In this document: positions 1 to 5,634 of the stretch, piece by piece
How positions within the stretch are numbered: position 1 is the stretch's first letter
Layout: each line of letters starts with the position of its first letter
From: an uncultured Lachnospiraceae bacterium
Lineage (GTDB): Bacteria; Bacillota; Clostridia; Lachnospirales; Lachnospiraceae
DNA length: 21,135 nt
Assembly (NCBI GenBank): GCA_910586615.1
Contig: CAJUJP010000056.1
Coordinates: 1-21,135 of the forward strand
Direction: 5' to 3'
Program-made: the position numbers and the translations under genes
The notes under the pieces: model-generated
Database searches by the model: none
Told to the model about the DNA's origin: nothing
What the model saw: only the letters and a program-made list of their open reading frames with translations

Positions 1-96
1 ATTCATATCAACAAAGATTTTTACCCATAGACACAGGATTTTTTACAGCCTCTCTGTTATCTCCGGGATACCCTCACTCTCACTTCTTATTCGCTC

Positions 97-480
97 TCAT
101 TCTCTGCTCACATGAGCCATCAACTCTTCCAATGTATCTATAATGCTCCGGTACTGCTCAAGGATGTCATCCAGTTTCTCATCCACAAGCTGAAGATTGT
201 TCTCTTTGACCGCAAACTCCTGCTCTCTGGCAGCCTCCGACAACTGATTGGCCCCGATAGATTTCATGGCATTCTTCAAGCCGTGCATCTCAATACAATA
301 CCGTTCATAATCTTTCTGCTCGCAGCATTCACGGATCAGCGGCAGTTTCTCTCTGCCTTCTTCCAGAGCCGCGTCCAGCACTTCCAGGTAAATCTCTTCA
401 TCCCCGGCACACATCGCAATTCCTTCTTCGACGTCGAATCCTCTTTTCTCTAAATCCTCAACTGTTCGAACCGGTTCCAT
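97..480 (-). CDS. HPt-domain phosphotransfer protein
   Basis: A 127-residue, all-helical, acidic protein carrying a histidine phosphotransfer (HPt) domain. The signature is the HGLKNAMKSIGA stretch, with the presumed phospho-accepting His at about residue 66 followed by the usual Lys and a small-residue turn. In this family the His relays phosphate between a hybrid histidine kinase receiver and a response regulator; no kinase or receiver gene lies in the window, so partners are unknown. I chose the ATG at 480 because GGAGG sits 6 bases upstream. A GTG at 522 in the same frame would add 14 residues but has no comparable ribosome site. The frame stays open further upstream to a TGA near 562 and reads like linker sequence, so this may be the tail of a once longer protein. 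There is no membrane segment; it should be cytoplasmic. The family call is firm, the pathway unknown. Confidence 0.85.
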   Translation of the reverse strand: MEPVRTVEDLEKRGFDVEEGIAMCAGDEEIYLEVLDAALEEGREKLPLIRECCEQKDYERYCIEMHGLKNAMKSIGANQLSEAAREQEFAVKENNLQLVDEKLDDILEQYRSIIDTLEELMAHVSRE

Positions 481-670
481 CCCAGGCCTCCATTCCGCCG
501 GATCACCTGCACCAGCCGCCACATCAGGCGCGTTCTGCGGCAGATAATCTTCTGCATTAGTTCATACAAAATCATCGCTACCATCATAGCATATCCGACG
601 TTGGTTTGGCTACTACAATCTGTTTTTCGTATTTCTTTCCGTATTTCTTCTGGTATTCTCTATCACCCAA

Positions 671-1261
671 TCACTCTGAGATGCTGTCGATCATTTTCTC
701 AATCAGCAGCTTCTTCACGTATACATCAAAACTGAGCATACAGATCAGGGAGAAAAGCTGCAAAAACTCTTTGTGCTCCTCCGGCGCATCTTTAAAAGTA
801 TCTTCTGCCGCCTTAAATTTGTCCACGATATCCGATTTTAAAGTATCCGCCTGCTTCCGTTCCAGTCCGAATACTTCCTCATAGATTTCTGTCAGTCCGT
901 ATTCACTGTTTTTCCCGAAAAAATTATGGGTAATCGGCTCAAGCAGCCCCTGAATATCACTGATAGACAGAATACCTTTATAATAGTAGATAAAAATAAG
1001 CAGAAGCACATGTTCCTTGGAGTATTTCTTCTTCACAGGCGGCGGAAGCAGATTATTCTTCGCATAATTATTGATCATCGTCTTTGTCAGAATTTTATCT
1101 TCATTAGGATTACGCGTGGAGTTCCTCAGGTGGGATTCCATAAAAGTCGTGACCTGATCCATATACAGATCAATATCCGGTATATCTTCCGCTCTGATAT
1201 ATTCGATCCTGTCAAGACTGCTCAGTATGCTGTTCAACAAATCATCCGTATTAATCGTCAT
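671..1261 (-). CDS. DUF1836 family protein (YkrK-like)
   Basis: A 196-residue protein matching the DUF1836 family of Firmicutes (B. subtilis YkrK type). The recognisable core, about residues 55-110, has the ILTKTMINNY segment, the LLPPPVKKKYSKEHV segment and a following hydrophobic helix with IYYYKGILSI. The first part resembles a MerR-like winged helix, so a DNA-binding role is plausible but not shown. The C-terminal half is charged helices. I start it at the ATG at 1261 (MTINTDDLL); a GAAGG lies about 10 bases upstream. An upstream in-frame ATG at 1300 would add 13 Arg-rich residues and falls close to the predicted transcription start, so it is less likely. A consensus promoter sits just upstream. 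It is divergent from yerC and upstream of the HPt gene, from which it is separated by 190 bp. Function unknown. Confidence 0.85.
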   Translation of the reverse strand: MTINTDDLLNSILSSLDRIEYIRAEDIPDIDLYMDQVTTFMESHLRNSTRNPNEDKILTKTMINNYAKNNLLPPPVKKKYSKEHVLLLIFIYYYKGILSISDIQGLLEPITHNFFGKNSEYGLTEIYEEVFGLERKQADTLKSDIVDKFKAAEDTFKDAPEEHKEFLQLFSLICMLSFDVYVKKLLIEKMIDSISE

Positions 1262-1317
1262 TTTCCGCGCCCTTCTGTTCCTGGTCTCCGCACACCTCAT
1301 TGGTATGTCTATACCCT

Positions 1318-1346
1318 ATTATATAGTTTTTATTACTACATGACAA
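1318..1346 (-). promoter_or_regulatory. Promoter of the DUF1836 gene
   Basis: On the minus strand TTGTCA (1346-1341) is followed by a 17-base spacer and TATAAT (1323-1318). This is a near-perfect sigma-A type promoter and would give a leader of about 50 nt before the ATG at 1261. It is divergent from the yerC promoter about 80 bp away. Confidence 0.8.
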
Positions 1347-1426
1347 GCATTTTTTATGATTACCCGGCTGCATTACTTCTCCATTACTTTTCGATGCCGG
1401 CTTTTAATGCTGGTTTTTAATCAAAC

Positions 1427-1456
1427 TTAACATTTACAAACCCTTGCAGCTATGAT
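1427..1456 (+). promoter_or_regulatory. Promoter of yerC
   Basis: TTAACA (1427-1432), an 18-base spacer and TATGAT (1451-1456) form a plausible sigma-A promoter. The start point near 1463 would leave a leader of about 90 nt before the yerC ATG. A second TATATT overlaps the -10 region. Confidence 0.6.
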
Positions 1457-1554
1457 ATATTCATACATGAGTGTATTAAAGTTTTAACGCACAAAAGCAG
1501 TCAATTTCCGAAATCTGCGCACACTGATCATTAATATGTTCGGAGGAATATCTT

Positions 1555-1857
1555 ATGAATAAGAAGATAAAAACAGATGCTGTAGACCAGCTTTTCCATG
1601 CAATACTCTGCCTCGAATCCAGCGATGAATGCTATCGTTTTTTTGAGGATCTGTGTACAGTCAACGAACTGCTGTCACTGTCCCAGCGCTTCGAAGTGGC
1701 ATCCATGCTGCGGGACCGCAAGACTTATCTGGAAATTGCAGAACAGACCGGAGCCTCGACCGCTACAATCAGCCGGGTAAACCGCTCGTTAAATTACGGA
1801 AATGACGGCTATGACATGGTCTTTGAACGCATGGATTCCATAAGTGGTGCACCCTGA
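1555..1857 (+). CDS. yerC: YerC/YecD family TrpR-related protein
   Basis: A 100-residue protein of the YerC/YecD family, relatives of the Trp repressor. Residues about 10-90 follow the family pattern: an N-terminal helix pair with LFHAILCLESSDECYRFFED, then LLSLSQRFEVASMLRDRKTY, and a helix-turn-helix in YLEIAEQTGASTATISRVNR. By family it is a small dimeric DNA-binding protein; its regulon and any ligand are not established from sequence. Start at 1555 is supported by GGAGG 9 bases upstream. It is a single-gene unit between divergent DUF1836 and convergent LytM-like genes; the stop codon lies in the loop of a hairpin shared with the convergent gene, whose stop is only 12 bp away. Confidence 0.93.
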   Translation: MNKKIKTDAVDQLFHAILCLESSDECYRFFEDLCTVNELLSLSQRFEVASMLRDRKTYLEIAEQTGASTATISRVNRSLNYGNDGYDMVFERMDSISGAP

Positions 1858-1870
1858 CGGGGCACCACTT
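1842..1870. terminator. Shared hairpin between convergent yerC and LytM-like gene
   Basis: Perfect 9-bp arms AAGTGGTGC (1842-1850) and GCACCACTT (1862-1870), with an inner CCC/GGG pair. The yerC TGA is in the loop, and the opposite gene's TAA starts at the right arm. There is no real T tract on either strand, so termination would be weak; it may instead act as a 3' end-protecting hairpin for both transcripts. Confidence 0.55.
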
Positions 1871-2556
1871 TAACCGTCAATACTAATCAGATCCATGGGG
1901 TCAATGTATTTCTCATCGTAGGTAATCTGATAACCCAATTCCGTATTTTCTTCTCCGATCACATACAGAATCGCGCCTCTGACCACTTCATCCCCTTCTT
2001 TGACCATAGCGTCACCGTCATTGCGGTAAATGCTGTTATAGCCGTTTCCGTGGTCGATCCTGATACAGTGCAGATAACCGCTGTCCGTAGTAATCGAAAC
2101 CACCGTGCCGTCCGCTGCGGCAATGATACTGGCACCTTCCGCGCCGCTGAGCTTGACCATGGGATTTTCACCTTCCGCCTCTGCCAGGGAAGCTGATGAT
2201 GACATGGGGAATCCTACTGGCATGTGCGCCCGCGCTCTCGCCTCCTCCATGGCCTCTTCCTCCTCAACTTTCTGGTTGATCGTATCGCTGAGTATGGTAA
2301 CCTTGTCTGTCAACTCTTCCCTGAGTGAAACAAGATCCGCATTCTCTTCGGTCAGCTTCACAATTTCTTCCTGCTGTTTTGCAGTCTCTTCTTCCAGAAG
2401 ATCTATTTTGTTGCTGTTTCTGCTGCAGATCACCGCCAGAACAACGACTGCCGCAAACGCGATGAAAAATATGGATTCTATCAGTGCAGAGCCGATCCAC
2501 ATCTGTCTGACACGTCCGTCTTTAGAATCCATAAAAAGCATATATGCATGCTTCAT
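1870..2556 (-). CDS. Membrane-anchored, catalytically degenerate LytM/M23-like protein
   Basis: A 228-residue protein in three parts: a short cytoplasmic N-terminus, one transmembrane segment at about residues 24-44, a strongly charged coiled coil at about 47-105, and a C-terminal LytM (peptidase M23) fold at about 137-228. The LytM part keeps the fold markers IDHGNGYNSIY and VKEGDEVVRGAILYVIG. The zinc ligands are gone: no HxxxD motif precedes the domain, the usual YxH position reads YRND, and the usual HLHF strand reads LGYQIT. It should therefore bind or scaffold at the cell surface, in the way EnvC- or SpoIIQ-like proteins do, and not cut peptidoglycan. I start it at the ATG at 2556, with AAGGAG 9 bases upstream. 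An upstream in-frame GTG at 2610 and a second GGAGGTGA site also exist. The partner is unknown; no sporulation or division gene is adjacent. Confidence 0.85.
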   Translation of the reverse strand: MKHAYMLFMDSKDGRVRQMWIGSALIESIFFIAFAAVVVLAVICSRNSNKIDLLEEETAKQQEEIVKLTEENADLVSLREELTDKVTILSDTINQKVEEEEAMEEARARAHMPVGFPMSSSASLAEAEGENPMVKLSGAEGASIIAAADGTVVSITTDSGYLHCIRIDHGNGYNSIYRNDGDAMVKEGDEVVRGAILYVIGEENTELGYQITYDEKYIDPMDLISIDG

Positions 2557-2884
2557 CTTTTTCTTCTCCTTACTATCTCCCGCTTCCTTAATGAAAATCA
2601 CCTCCAGCACATATCTTATACCGTCCCCTGTGTCTTCAGGTCATCAGGCACCCGGCAGCACCAAAAAACCCGCCGCAGGCAAAAGAACAGGGTATTTGAT
2701 CCATAATAATAAAATATTTTACCACAGACTGCCCTCAAAAAACAATGTCTGTATCCGTTCCGGCTTTCCTTCTAATTCCCGGATATTACTGTTCACTCCG
2801 TTCCAGTAACAGGTAAAAATTCATGCAAAATGTGCTTCGCAAATGGATTTTTACTTGCAATATATACGTTTTCGCACGGCCGGA
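2557..2884 (-). promoter_or_regulatory. 328-bp leader and promoter region of the LytM-like gene
   Basis: On the minus strand TTGTTT (2745-2740), an 18-base spacer and TAAAAT (2721-2716) make a reasonable promoter, giving a leader of about 150 nt. The leader has a GC-rich stretch followed by six T residues near 2670, but no clean stem was found. The upstream part, next to the nadR stop, contains a TTACTG/CAGTAA hairpin (2786-2809) and a short TGCTTCGCA motif (2833-2841) that recurs elsewhere in the window. No open frame of interest is seen. Confidence 0.5.
2786..2809 (-). repeat. TTACTG/CAGTAA hairpin with ACGGAG loop, copy 1
   Basis: Arms TTACTG (2786-2791) and CAGTAA (2804-2809); on the minus strand the loop contains ACGGAG. 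It lies just after nadR in the direction of transcription, without a T tract. A similar hairpin is found at 8497-8518. Confidence 0.5.
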
Positions 2885-3409
2885 TTACACATTCATCAGA
2901 AACCCGGCCTCTTTCAATGCGTGTTCCACCGCATCCAGCGTCTCTTCCTGCTCCGCCTCAATGGTATGGAAATGCACCCCTTCTGTCAGGTCCGTCAGCG
3001 GTCTGGTCCGGTATTCCTCTACCTTGCGTATAAATGCCCGCACGTCAGCCCGGTTATGGATCACCAGCTCGCCCGTCAGCCGTCCGTAGATCTCATGCTC
3101 CACGATCACATTGACCACCCAGCCCCCGGCATCCACGATACAATCCAGTTCACGCTGAATGTCCTCTTTGCCATGCCTTACTTTTACCACTCTTCTGTGC
3201 CATGACTTTGACACCGGCTCCTCATAAAGCAGATATCCCCTGTTTGTAGAGATAATACTGTCACAGGCTGTCCGAAGCAATGCAATGTCCTGCACAATCA
3301 CCTGCCTGCTGACACCCAGGCGCCTTGCCAGATCTGCTCCGGGCATCGGCCGCTTCTCCTGTCTTAAAATTTCCATAATTTCTTTTCTTCTGTTGTCCCC
3401 CGTCAACAT
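2885..3409 (-). CDS. NadR/NiaR-type niacin-responsive repressor (HTH plus 3H domain)
   Basis: A 174-residue transcriptional repressor of the NiaR (YrxA) family, not the E. coli NadR enzyme. An N-terminal winged helix-turn-helix (about residues 8-60, with LARRLGVSRQVIVQDIALLR) is joined to a 3H domain (about 70-172) named for its conserved histidines. These are visible in VKVRHGKED, VIVEHEIYG and GVHFHTI. Members sense nicotinic acid and repress NAD synthesis or niacin uptake genes. None of those genes is in the window, so targets lie elsewhere. The start is ambiguous: the ATG at 3409 has GGAG 10 bases away, the GTG at 3415 has it only 4 bases away; I prefer the ATG. It is divergent from the cold-shock gene, and its promoter lies back to back with the csp promoter. 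Confidence 0.92.
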   Translation of the reverse strand: MLTGDNRRKEIMEILRQEKRPMPGADLARRLGVSRQVIVQDIALLRTACDSIISTNRGYLLYEEPVSKSWHRRVVKVRHGKEDIQRELDCIVDAGGWVVNVIVEHEIYGRLTGELVIHNRADVRAFIRKVEEYRTRPLTDLTEGVHFHTIEAEQEETLDAVEHALKEAGFLMNV

Positions 3410-3490
3410 GTCCACAACACTCCGTTTACATAACTTTTAAATCTTTACCATACATATATGATTACATCACACATGTTTTTCACTAAGGCA

Positions 3491-3519
3491 ACTATACCAT
3501 AGGATGATTGTACACACAA
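3491..3519 (-). promoter_or_regulatory. Promoter of the NadR/NiaR gene
   Basis: TTGTGT (3519-3514), a 17-base spacer and TATAGT (3496-3491) on the minus strand. The implied leader is about 75 nt. The -35 box is 12 bp from that of the divergent csp promoter. Confidence 0.6.
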
Positions 3520-3531
3520 GAAAAACAATGC

Positions 3532-3560
3532 TTTACATTTGATTAGACATGTGCTATTCT
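3532..3560 (+). promoter_or_regulatory. Promoter of the cold-shock gene
   Basis: TTTACA (3532-3537), a 17-base spacer and TATTCT (3555-3560). The leader would be about 45 nt, shorter than the long structured cold-shock leaders of enteric bacteria. Confidence 0.6.
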
Positions 3561-3610
3561 ATGGGTGTTGACACTTCAACTTACTTATAATTTTTTTGGA
3601 GGTATGTACG

Positions 3611-3811
3611 ATGAACAAAGGTACAGTTAAATGGTTTAACAACCAAAAAGGTTACGGCTTCATCTCTGATGAGCAGGGTAACGATGTTTTCGTTCATTAC
3701 TCAGGACTTAACATGGAAGGCTTCAAATCTCTTGAAGAAGGCGCTGCTGTTGAGTACGAAGTAGTTAATGGCGAAAAAGGACCTCAGGCCGTAAACGTAA
3801 CAAAGTTATAA
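3611..3811 (+). CDS. Cold-shock domain protein
   Basis: A 66-residue single cold-shock domain, the normal family length. Both RNA-binding motifs are present: KGYGFI (RNP1) at about residues 15-20 and VFVHY (RNP2) at about 28-32, after the GTVKWFN opening. These small OB-fold proteins bind single-stranded RNA and DNA and keep messages unfolded; they act in the cytoplasm. The ATG at 3611 follows GGAGG at 3598-3602 by 8 bases. It is a single-gene unit with its own promoter; the message appears to end at the hairpin terminator at 3921-3946, with another stem-loop formed around the stop codon. Confidence 0.96.
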   Translation: MNKGTVKWFNNQKGYGFISDEQGNDVFVHYSGLNMEGFKSLEEGAAVEYEVVNGEKGPQAVNVTKL

Positions 3812-3828
3812 GAGTCATCGCTCTTATA
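3807..3828 (+). other. Stem-loop over the csp stop codon
   Basis: TATAAGAG (3807-3814) and CTCTTATA (3821-3828) are perfect 8-bp complements with a 6-base loop; the TAA stop is in the left arm. There is no T tract, so it may affect message stability, not termination. Confidence 0.5.
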
Positions 3829-3920
3829 TCATTATAATCACTATTACGATGTGCCTGTTCTTAAATATAAATGATACATTTTATTTAGAATCAGCGATAT
3901 TGTCATAACGGATTAGAGAA

Positions 3921-3946
3921 AACCTGTCAGGCGACAGGTTTTTTTT
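3921..3946. terminator. Two-way intrinsic terminator between csp and hisA
   Basis: AACCTGTC (3921-3928), a 4-base loop and GACAGGTT (3933-3940), followed on the plus strand by eight T residues. On the minus strand the stem is followed by TTTTC, so it can also end hisA transcripts, which converge on it. Confidence 0.88.
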
Positions 3947-3997
3947 ATGGCGCAAAAGCCACAAAACTCTCCCATTATATCATAGTTTTTCCAAAAA

Positions 3998-4780
3998 TCA
4001 CAGTGTAGAACTGCACTCACGGAGCACATCTTCAAACTTCATGCTTCCCCCGAACAGATCCAGGGCACTGCCCACAGTCACATGTACTCTGTCTTTTCCC
4101 AGCCTCTTTATCAGACGAAGATCTTCAAAACTGTGTACACCACCTGCGTATGTAACCGGAATTTTTCCCCAGTCTCCCAACAGTTTTGCGATCTCTTCCT
4201 CAATGCCTTCGGCTTTGCCTTCCACATCCACCGCATGAACCAGAAACTCATCGCAGTAAGCCGACAATTCTTCCAGCGTCTGTTCTGTCAGCTCTACTTC
4301 CGTATATTTCTGCCATCTGTCGGTTACGATAAGATAACGGCCATCTTTTTTACGGGCGCTCAAGTCAAGCACAAGCCTCTGCCGGCCTACCCTTTTTACC
4401 AGCTCGTCCAGTCTGTCATACCGGATTCTGCCCTCCTGAAAAACATAGGATGTGACGATCACATGGCTGGCCCCAGCATCCAGATATTCTCCCGCATTCT
4501 CTGAAGTGATTCCGCCGCCCGCCTGTAAGCCTCCCGGATAGGCCCGGAGCGCCGCCAGAGCCTCATTTTTTGTTTTTTCATAAAAAGGCGATGATGCCGG
4601 GTTCAATAATATAATATGTCCGTTTCTGATTCCGTATTCCTGATACATCCGCGCATAAAACGCCGCATCCTGCCCGGAGACAAAATTTTCCGCCGCCCGG
4701 TCGCCCCTGTCTTCAAGGCTGCTTCCCACGATCTGCTTTACCGCGCCGTTATGAATATCTATACAAGGCCGAAATTCCAT
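3998..4780 (-). CDS. hisA: ProFAR isomerase HisA, eukaryotic (HIS6) type
   Basis: A 260-residue (beta/alpha)8-barrel enzyme that converts ProFAR to PRFAR, the fourth step of histidine synthesis. The sequence follows the yeast HIS6/plant family more closely than the usual bacterial HisA. Markers are CIDIHNGAVKQIVG at residues 6-19, LQAGGGI near 85-91, VIVTSYVF, VLDLSARKKDGRY near 137-149, DEFLVHAVDVEG near 177-188, and VGSALDLFGG near 236-245. The likely catalytic acids are Asp8 and Asp139. The phosphate-binding glycines (QAGGGI and YAGG) are intact, so it should be active. Start at 4780 has GGAG 8 bases upstream. It stands alone, with no other his gene within the window, and is divergent from a lipoprotein gene. 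The family call is strong; the eukaryotic-type assignment rests on my memory of the HIS6 sequence. Confidence 0.92.
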   Translation of the reverse strand: MEFRPCIDIHNGAVKQIVGSSLEDRGDRAAENFVSGQDAAFYARMYQEYGIRNGHIILLNPASSPFYEKTKNEALAALRAYPGGLQAGGGITSENAGEYLDAGASHVIVTSYVFQEGRIRYDRLDELVKRVGRQRLVLDLSARKKDGRYLIVTDRWQKYTEVELTEQTLEELSAYCDEFLVHAVDVEGKAEGIEEEIAKLLGDWGKIPVTYAGGVHSFEDLRLIKRLGKDRVHVTVGSALDLFGGSMKFEDVLRECSSTL

Positions 4781-4909
4781 GCCGTTCTCTCCTTTTCAAA
4801 TGAATTCAAACGCTTTTTTCATGTGAATATTTTATTTTCTAACTGACATAATAACATAGGAGCAGGTGTTTTTACACAAAAACATTATGCCTGCGGAATG
4901 GAGGTAAAA

Positions 4910-5443
4910 ATGAAAAAGTTAAGAGCATTATTACTTGTTTCTGTCATGGCTCTGTCCATGACCATGCTGACTGCCTGCGGCGGAAGAAACAATACAACCG
5001 ACAATGGTAATAACAATGCAGCCACAAACTCCGGTACTGACACCACAGACGGCACAAATACCGGAAATGGCGACACAACCGGAACAACCCAGAATATCAC
5101 GGATCAGGATACCACAAACGGTACGACAGGCACGACAGACGGTACCACCGGCACCGGAAATACCACTAATGGTACTACCGGTACTGTCAACGGTACCGCA
5201 GACGGCACCACAGGTACAACAAACGGTGTAAACGGCAACGACAATGTCAATGACGTGACCGCCGGAGACTATGATGATTCCGACTCCGTACTGGACAACG
5301 TAGGCGACGCGGTAGGTGATGCCGGTAATGCCGTCTCCGATATGGTAGACGATGCCGCTGACGGCGTGGAAAACATGGTTGACGACGTGACAGGTTCCAA
5401 CAATTCAAATGCTGCTTCCAACATGTCAACCCGTGGAAGATAA
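4910..5443 (+). CDS. Low-complexity Thr/Gly/Asn-rich lipoprotein
   Basis: A 177-residue secreted lipoprotein of unknown function. The N-terminus is a classic lipoprotein signal: MKKLR, a hydrophobic core, then a lipobox LTAC with the lipidated Cys at about residue 22. After it comes an unstructured stretch (about 25-120) built from Thr, Gly, Asn and Asp in short GTTGTT/NGTT units. A more ordered acidic segment (about 125-165) follows, with repeated V-x-D-x-V-x-D spacing such as NVGDAVGDAGNAVSDMVDD, possibly amphipathic helix. There is no enzyme motif. The start at 4910 has GGAGG 5 bases upstream; the in-frame ATG at 4898 would put the ribosome site inside the gene. It probably acts as a surface-exposed spacer or anchor on the outer face of the membrane. 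The DNA repeats (several GGTAC units) could change number by slippage. Confidence 0.85.
   Translation: MKKLRALLLVSVMALSMTMLTACGGRNNTTDNGNNNAATNSGTDTTDGTNTGNGDTTGTTQNITDQDTTNGTTGTTDGTTGTGNTTNGTTGTVNGTADGTTGTTNGVNGNDNVNDVTAGDYDDSDSVLDNVGDAVGDAGNAVSDMVDDAADGVENMVDDVTGSNNSNAASNMSTRGR
5104..5226 (+). repeat. Degenerate repeat tract in the lipoprotein gene
   Basis: Imperfect units of about 12-18 bases built on ACGGTAC/ACGACAGG/ACCACC encode the NGTTGTTDGTTGTG-like protein stretch. The units are diverged, so this is an old tract and not a clean microsatellite. Confidence 0.6.
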
Positions 5444-5532
5444 GCTGTCTCAATTGTAACAGTTCATATCTGTGGCATAATCTATGAAAAAACTGACTGA
5501 CCAGGTGTAAACTGCGGCAATTTTCAGTTCAC

Positions 5533-5572
5533 GCAAAATCCGCCCCTTACAGATTGAAGGGACGGATTTTGC
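5533..5572. terminator. Hairpin between the lipoprotein gene and fbp
   Basis: A 16-bp stem with one mismatch pairs 5533-5548 with 5557-5572 (core CAAAATCCG / CGGATTTTG), loop of 8. It is symmetrical and lies between convergent stops (5443 and 5637), so it probably ends both messages. The stem base provides a TTTT on each strand, but no long T tract follows. Confidence 0.7.
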
Positions 5573-5634
5573 TGTTTCAGACAAATTTATTCCGTCATCA
5601 CGGACATACAAATCCGGAGAGTTGAAAATACTCT

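Noticed and set aside
1..96. A gene or riboswitch in the first 96 bases
   Set aside because: No frame of useful length and no recognised RNA motif was found; the stretch is the 3' side of the HPt gene and is cut by the window edge.
436..570. A 44-codon minus-strand frame (MVAMILYELMQKI...) overlapping the HPt start
   Set aside because: It has no ribosome site and overlaps the better-supported HPt gene in another frame.
3568..3591. TTGACA followed by TATAAT upstream of csp
   Set aside because: Both boxes are perfect but only 12 bases apart, too close for a sigma-A promoter, and the transcript would start at the ribosome site. The TTTACA/TATTCT pair upstream fits better.
5104..5226. CRISPR-like or minisatellite array
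   Set aside because: The units are irregular, in frame and inside the lipoprotein coding region, so this is protein low complexity.
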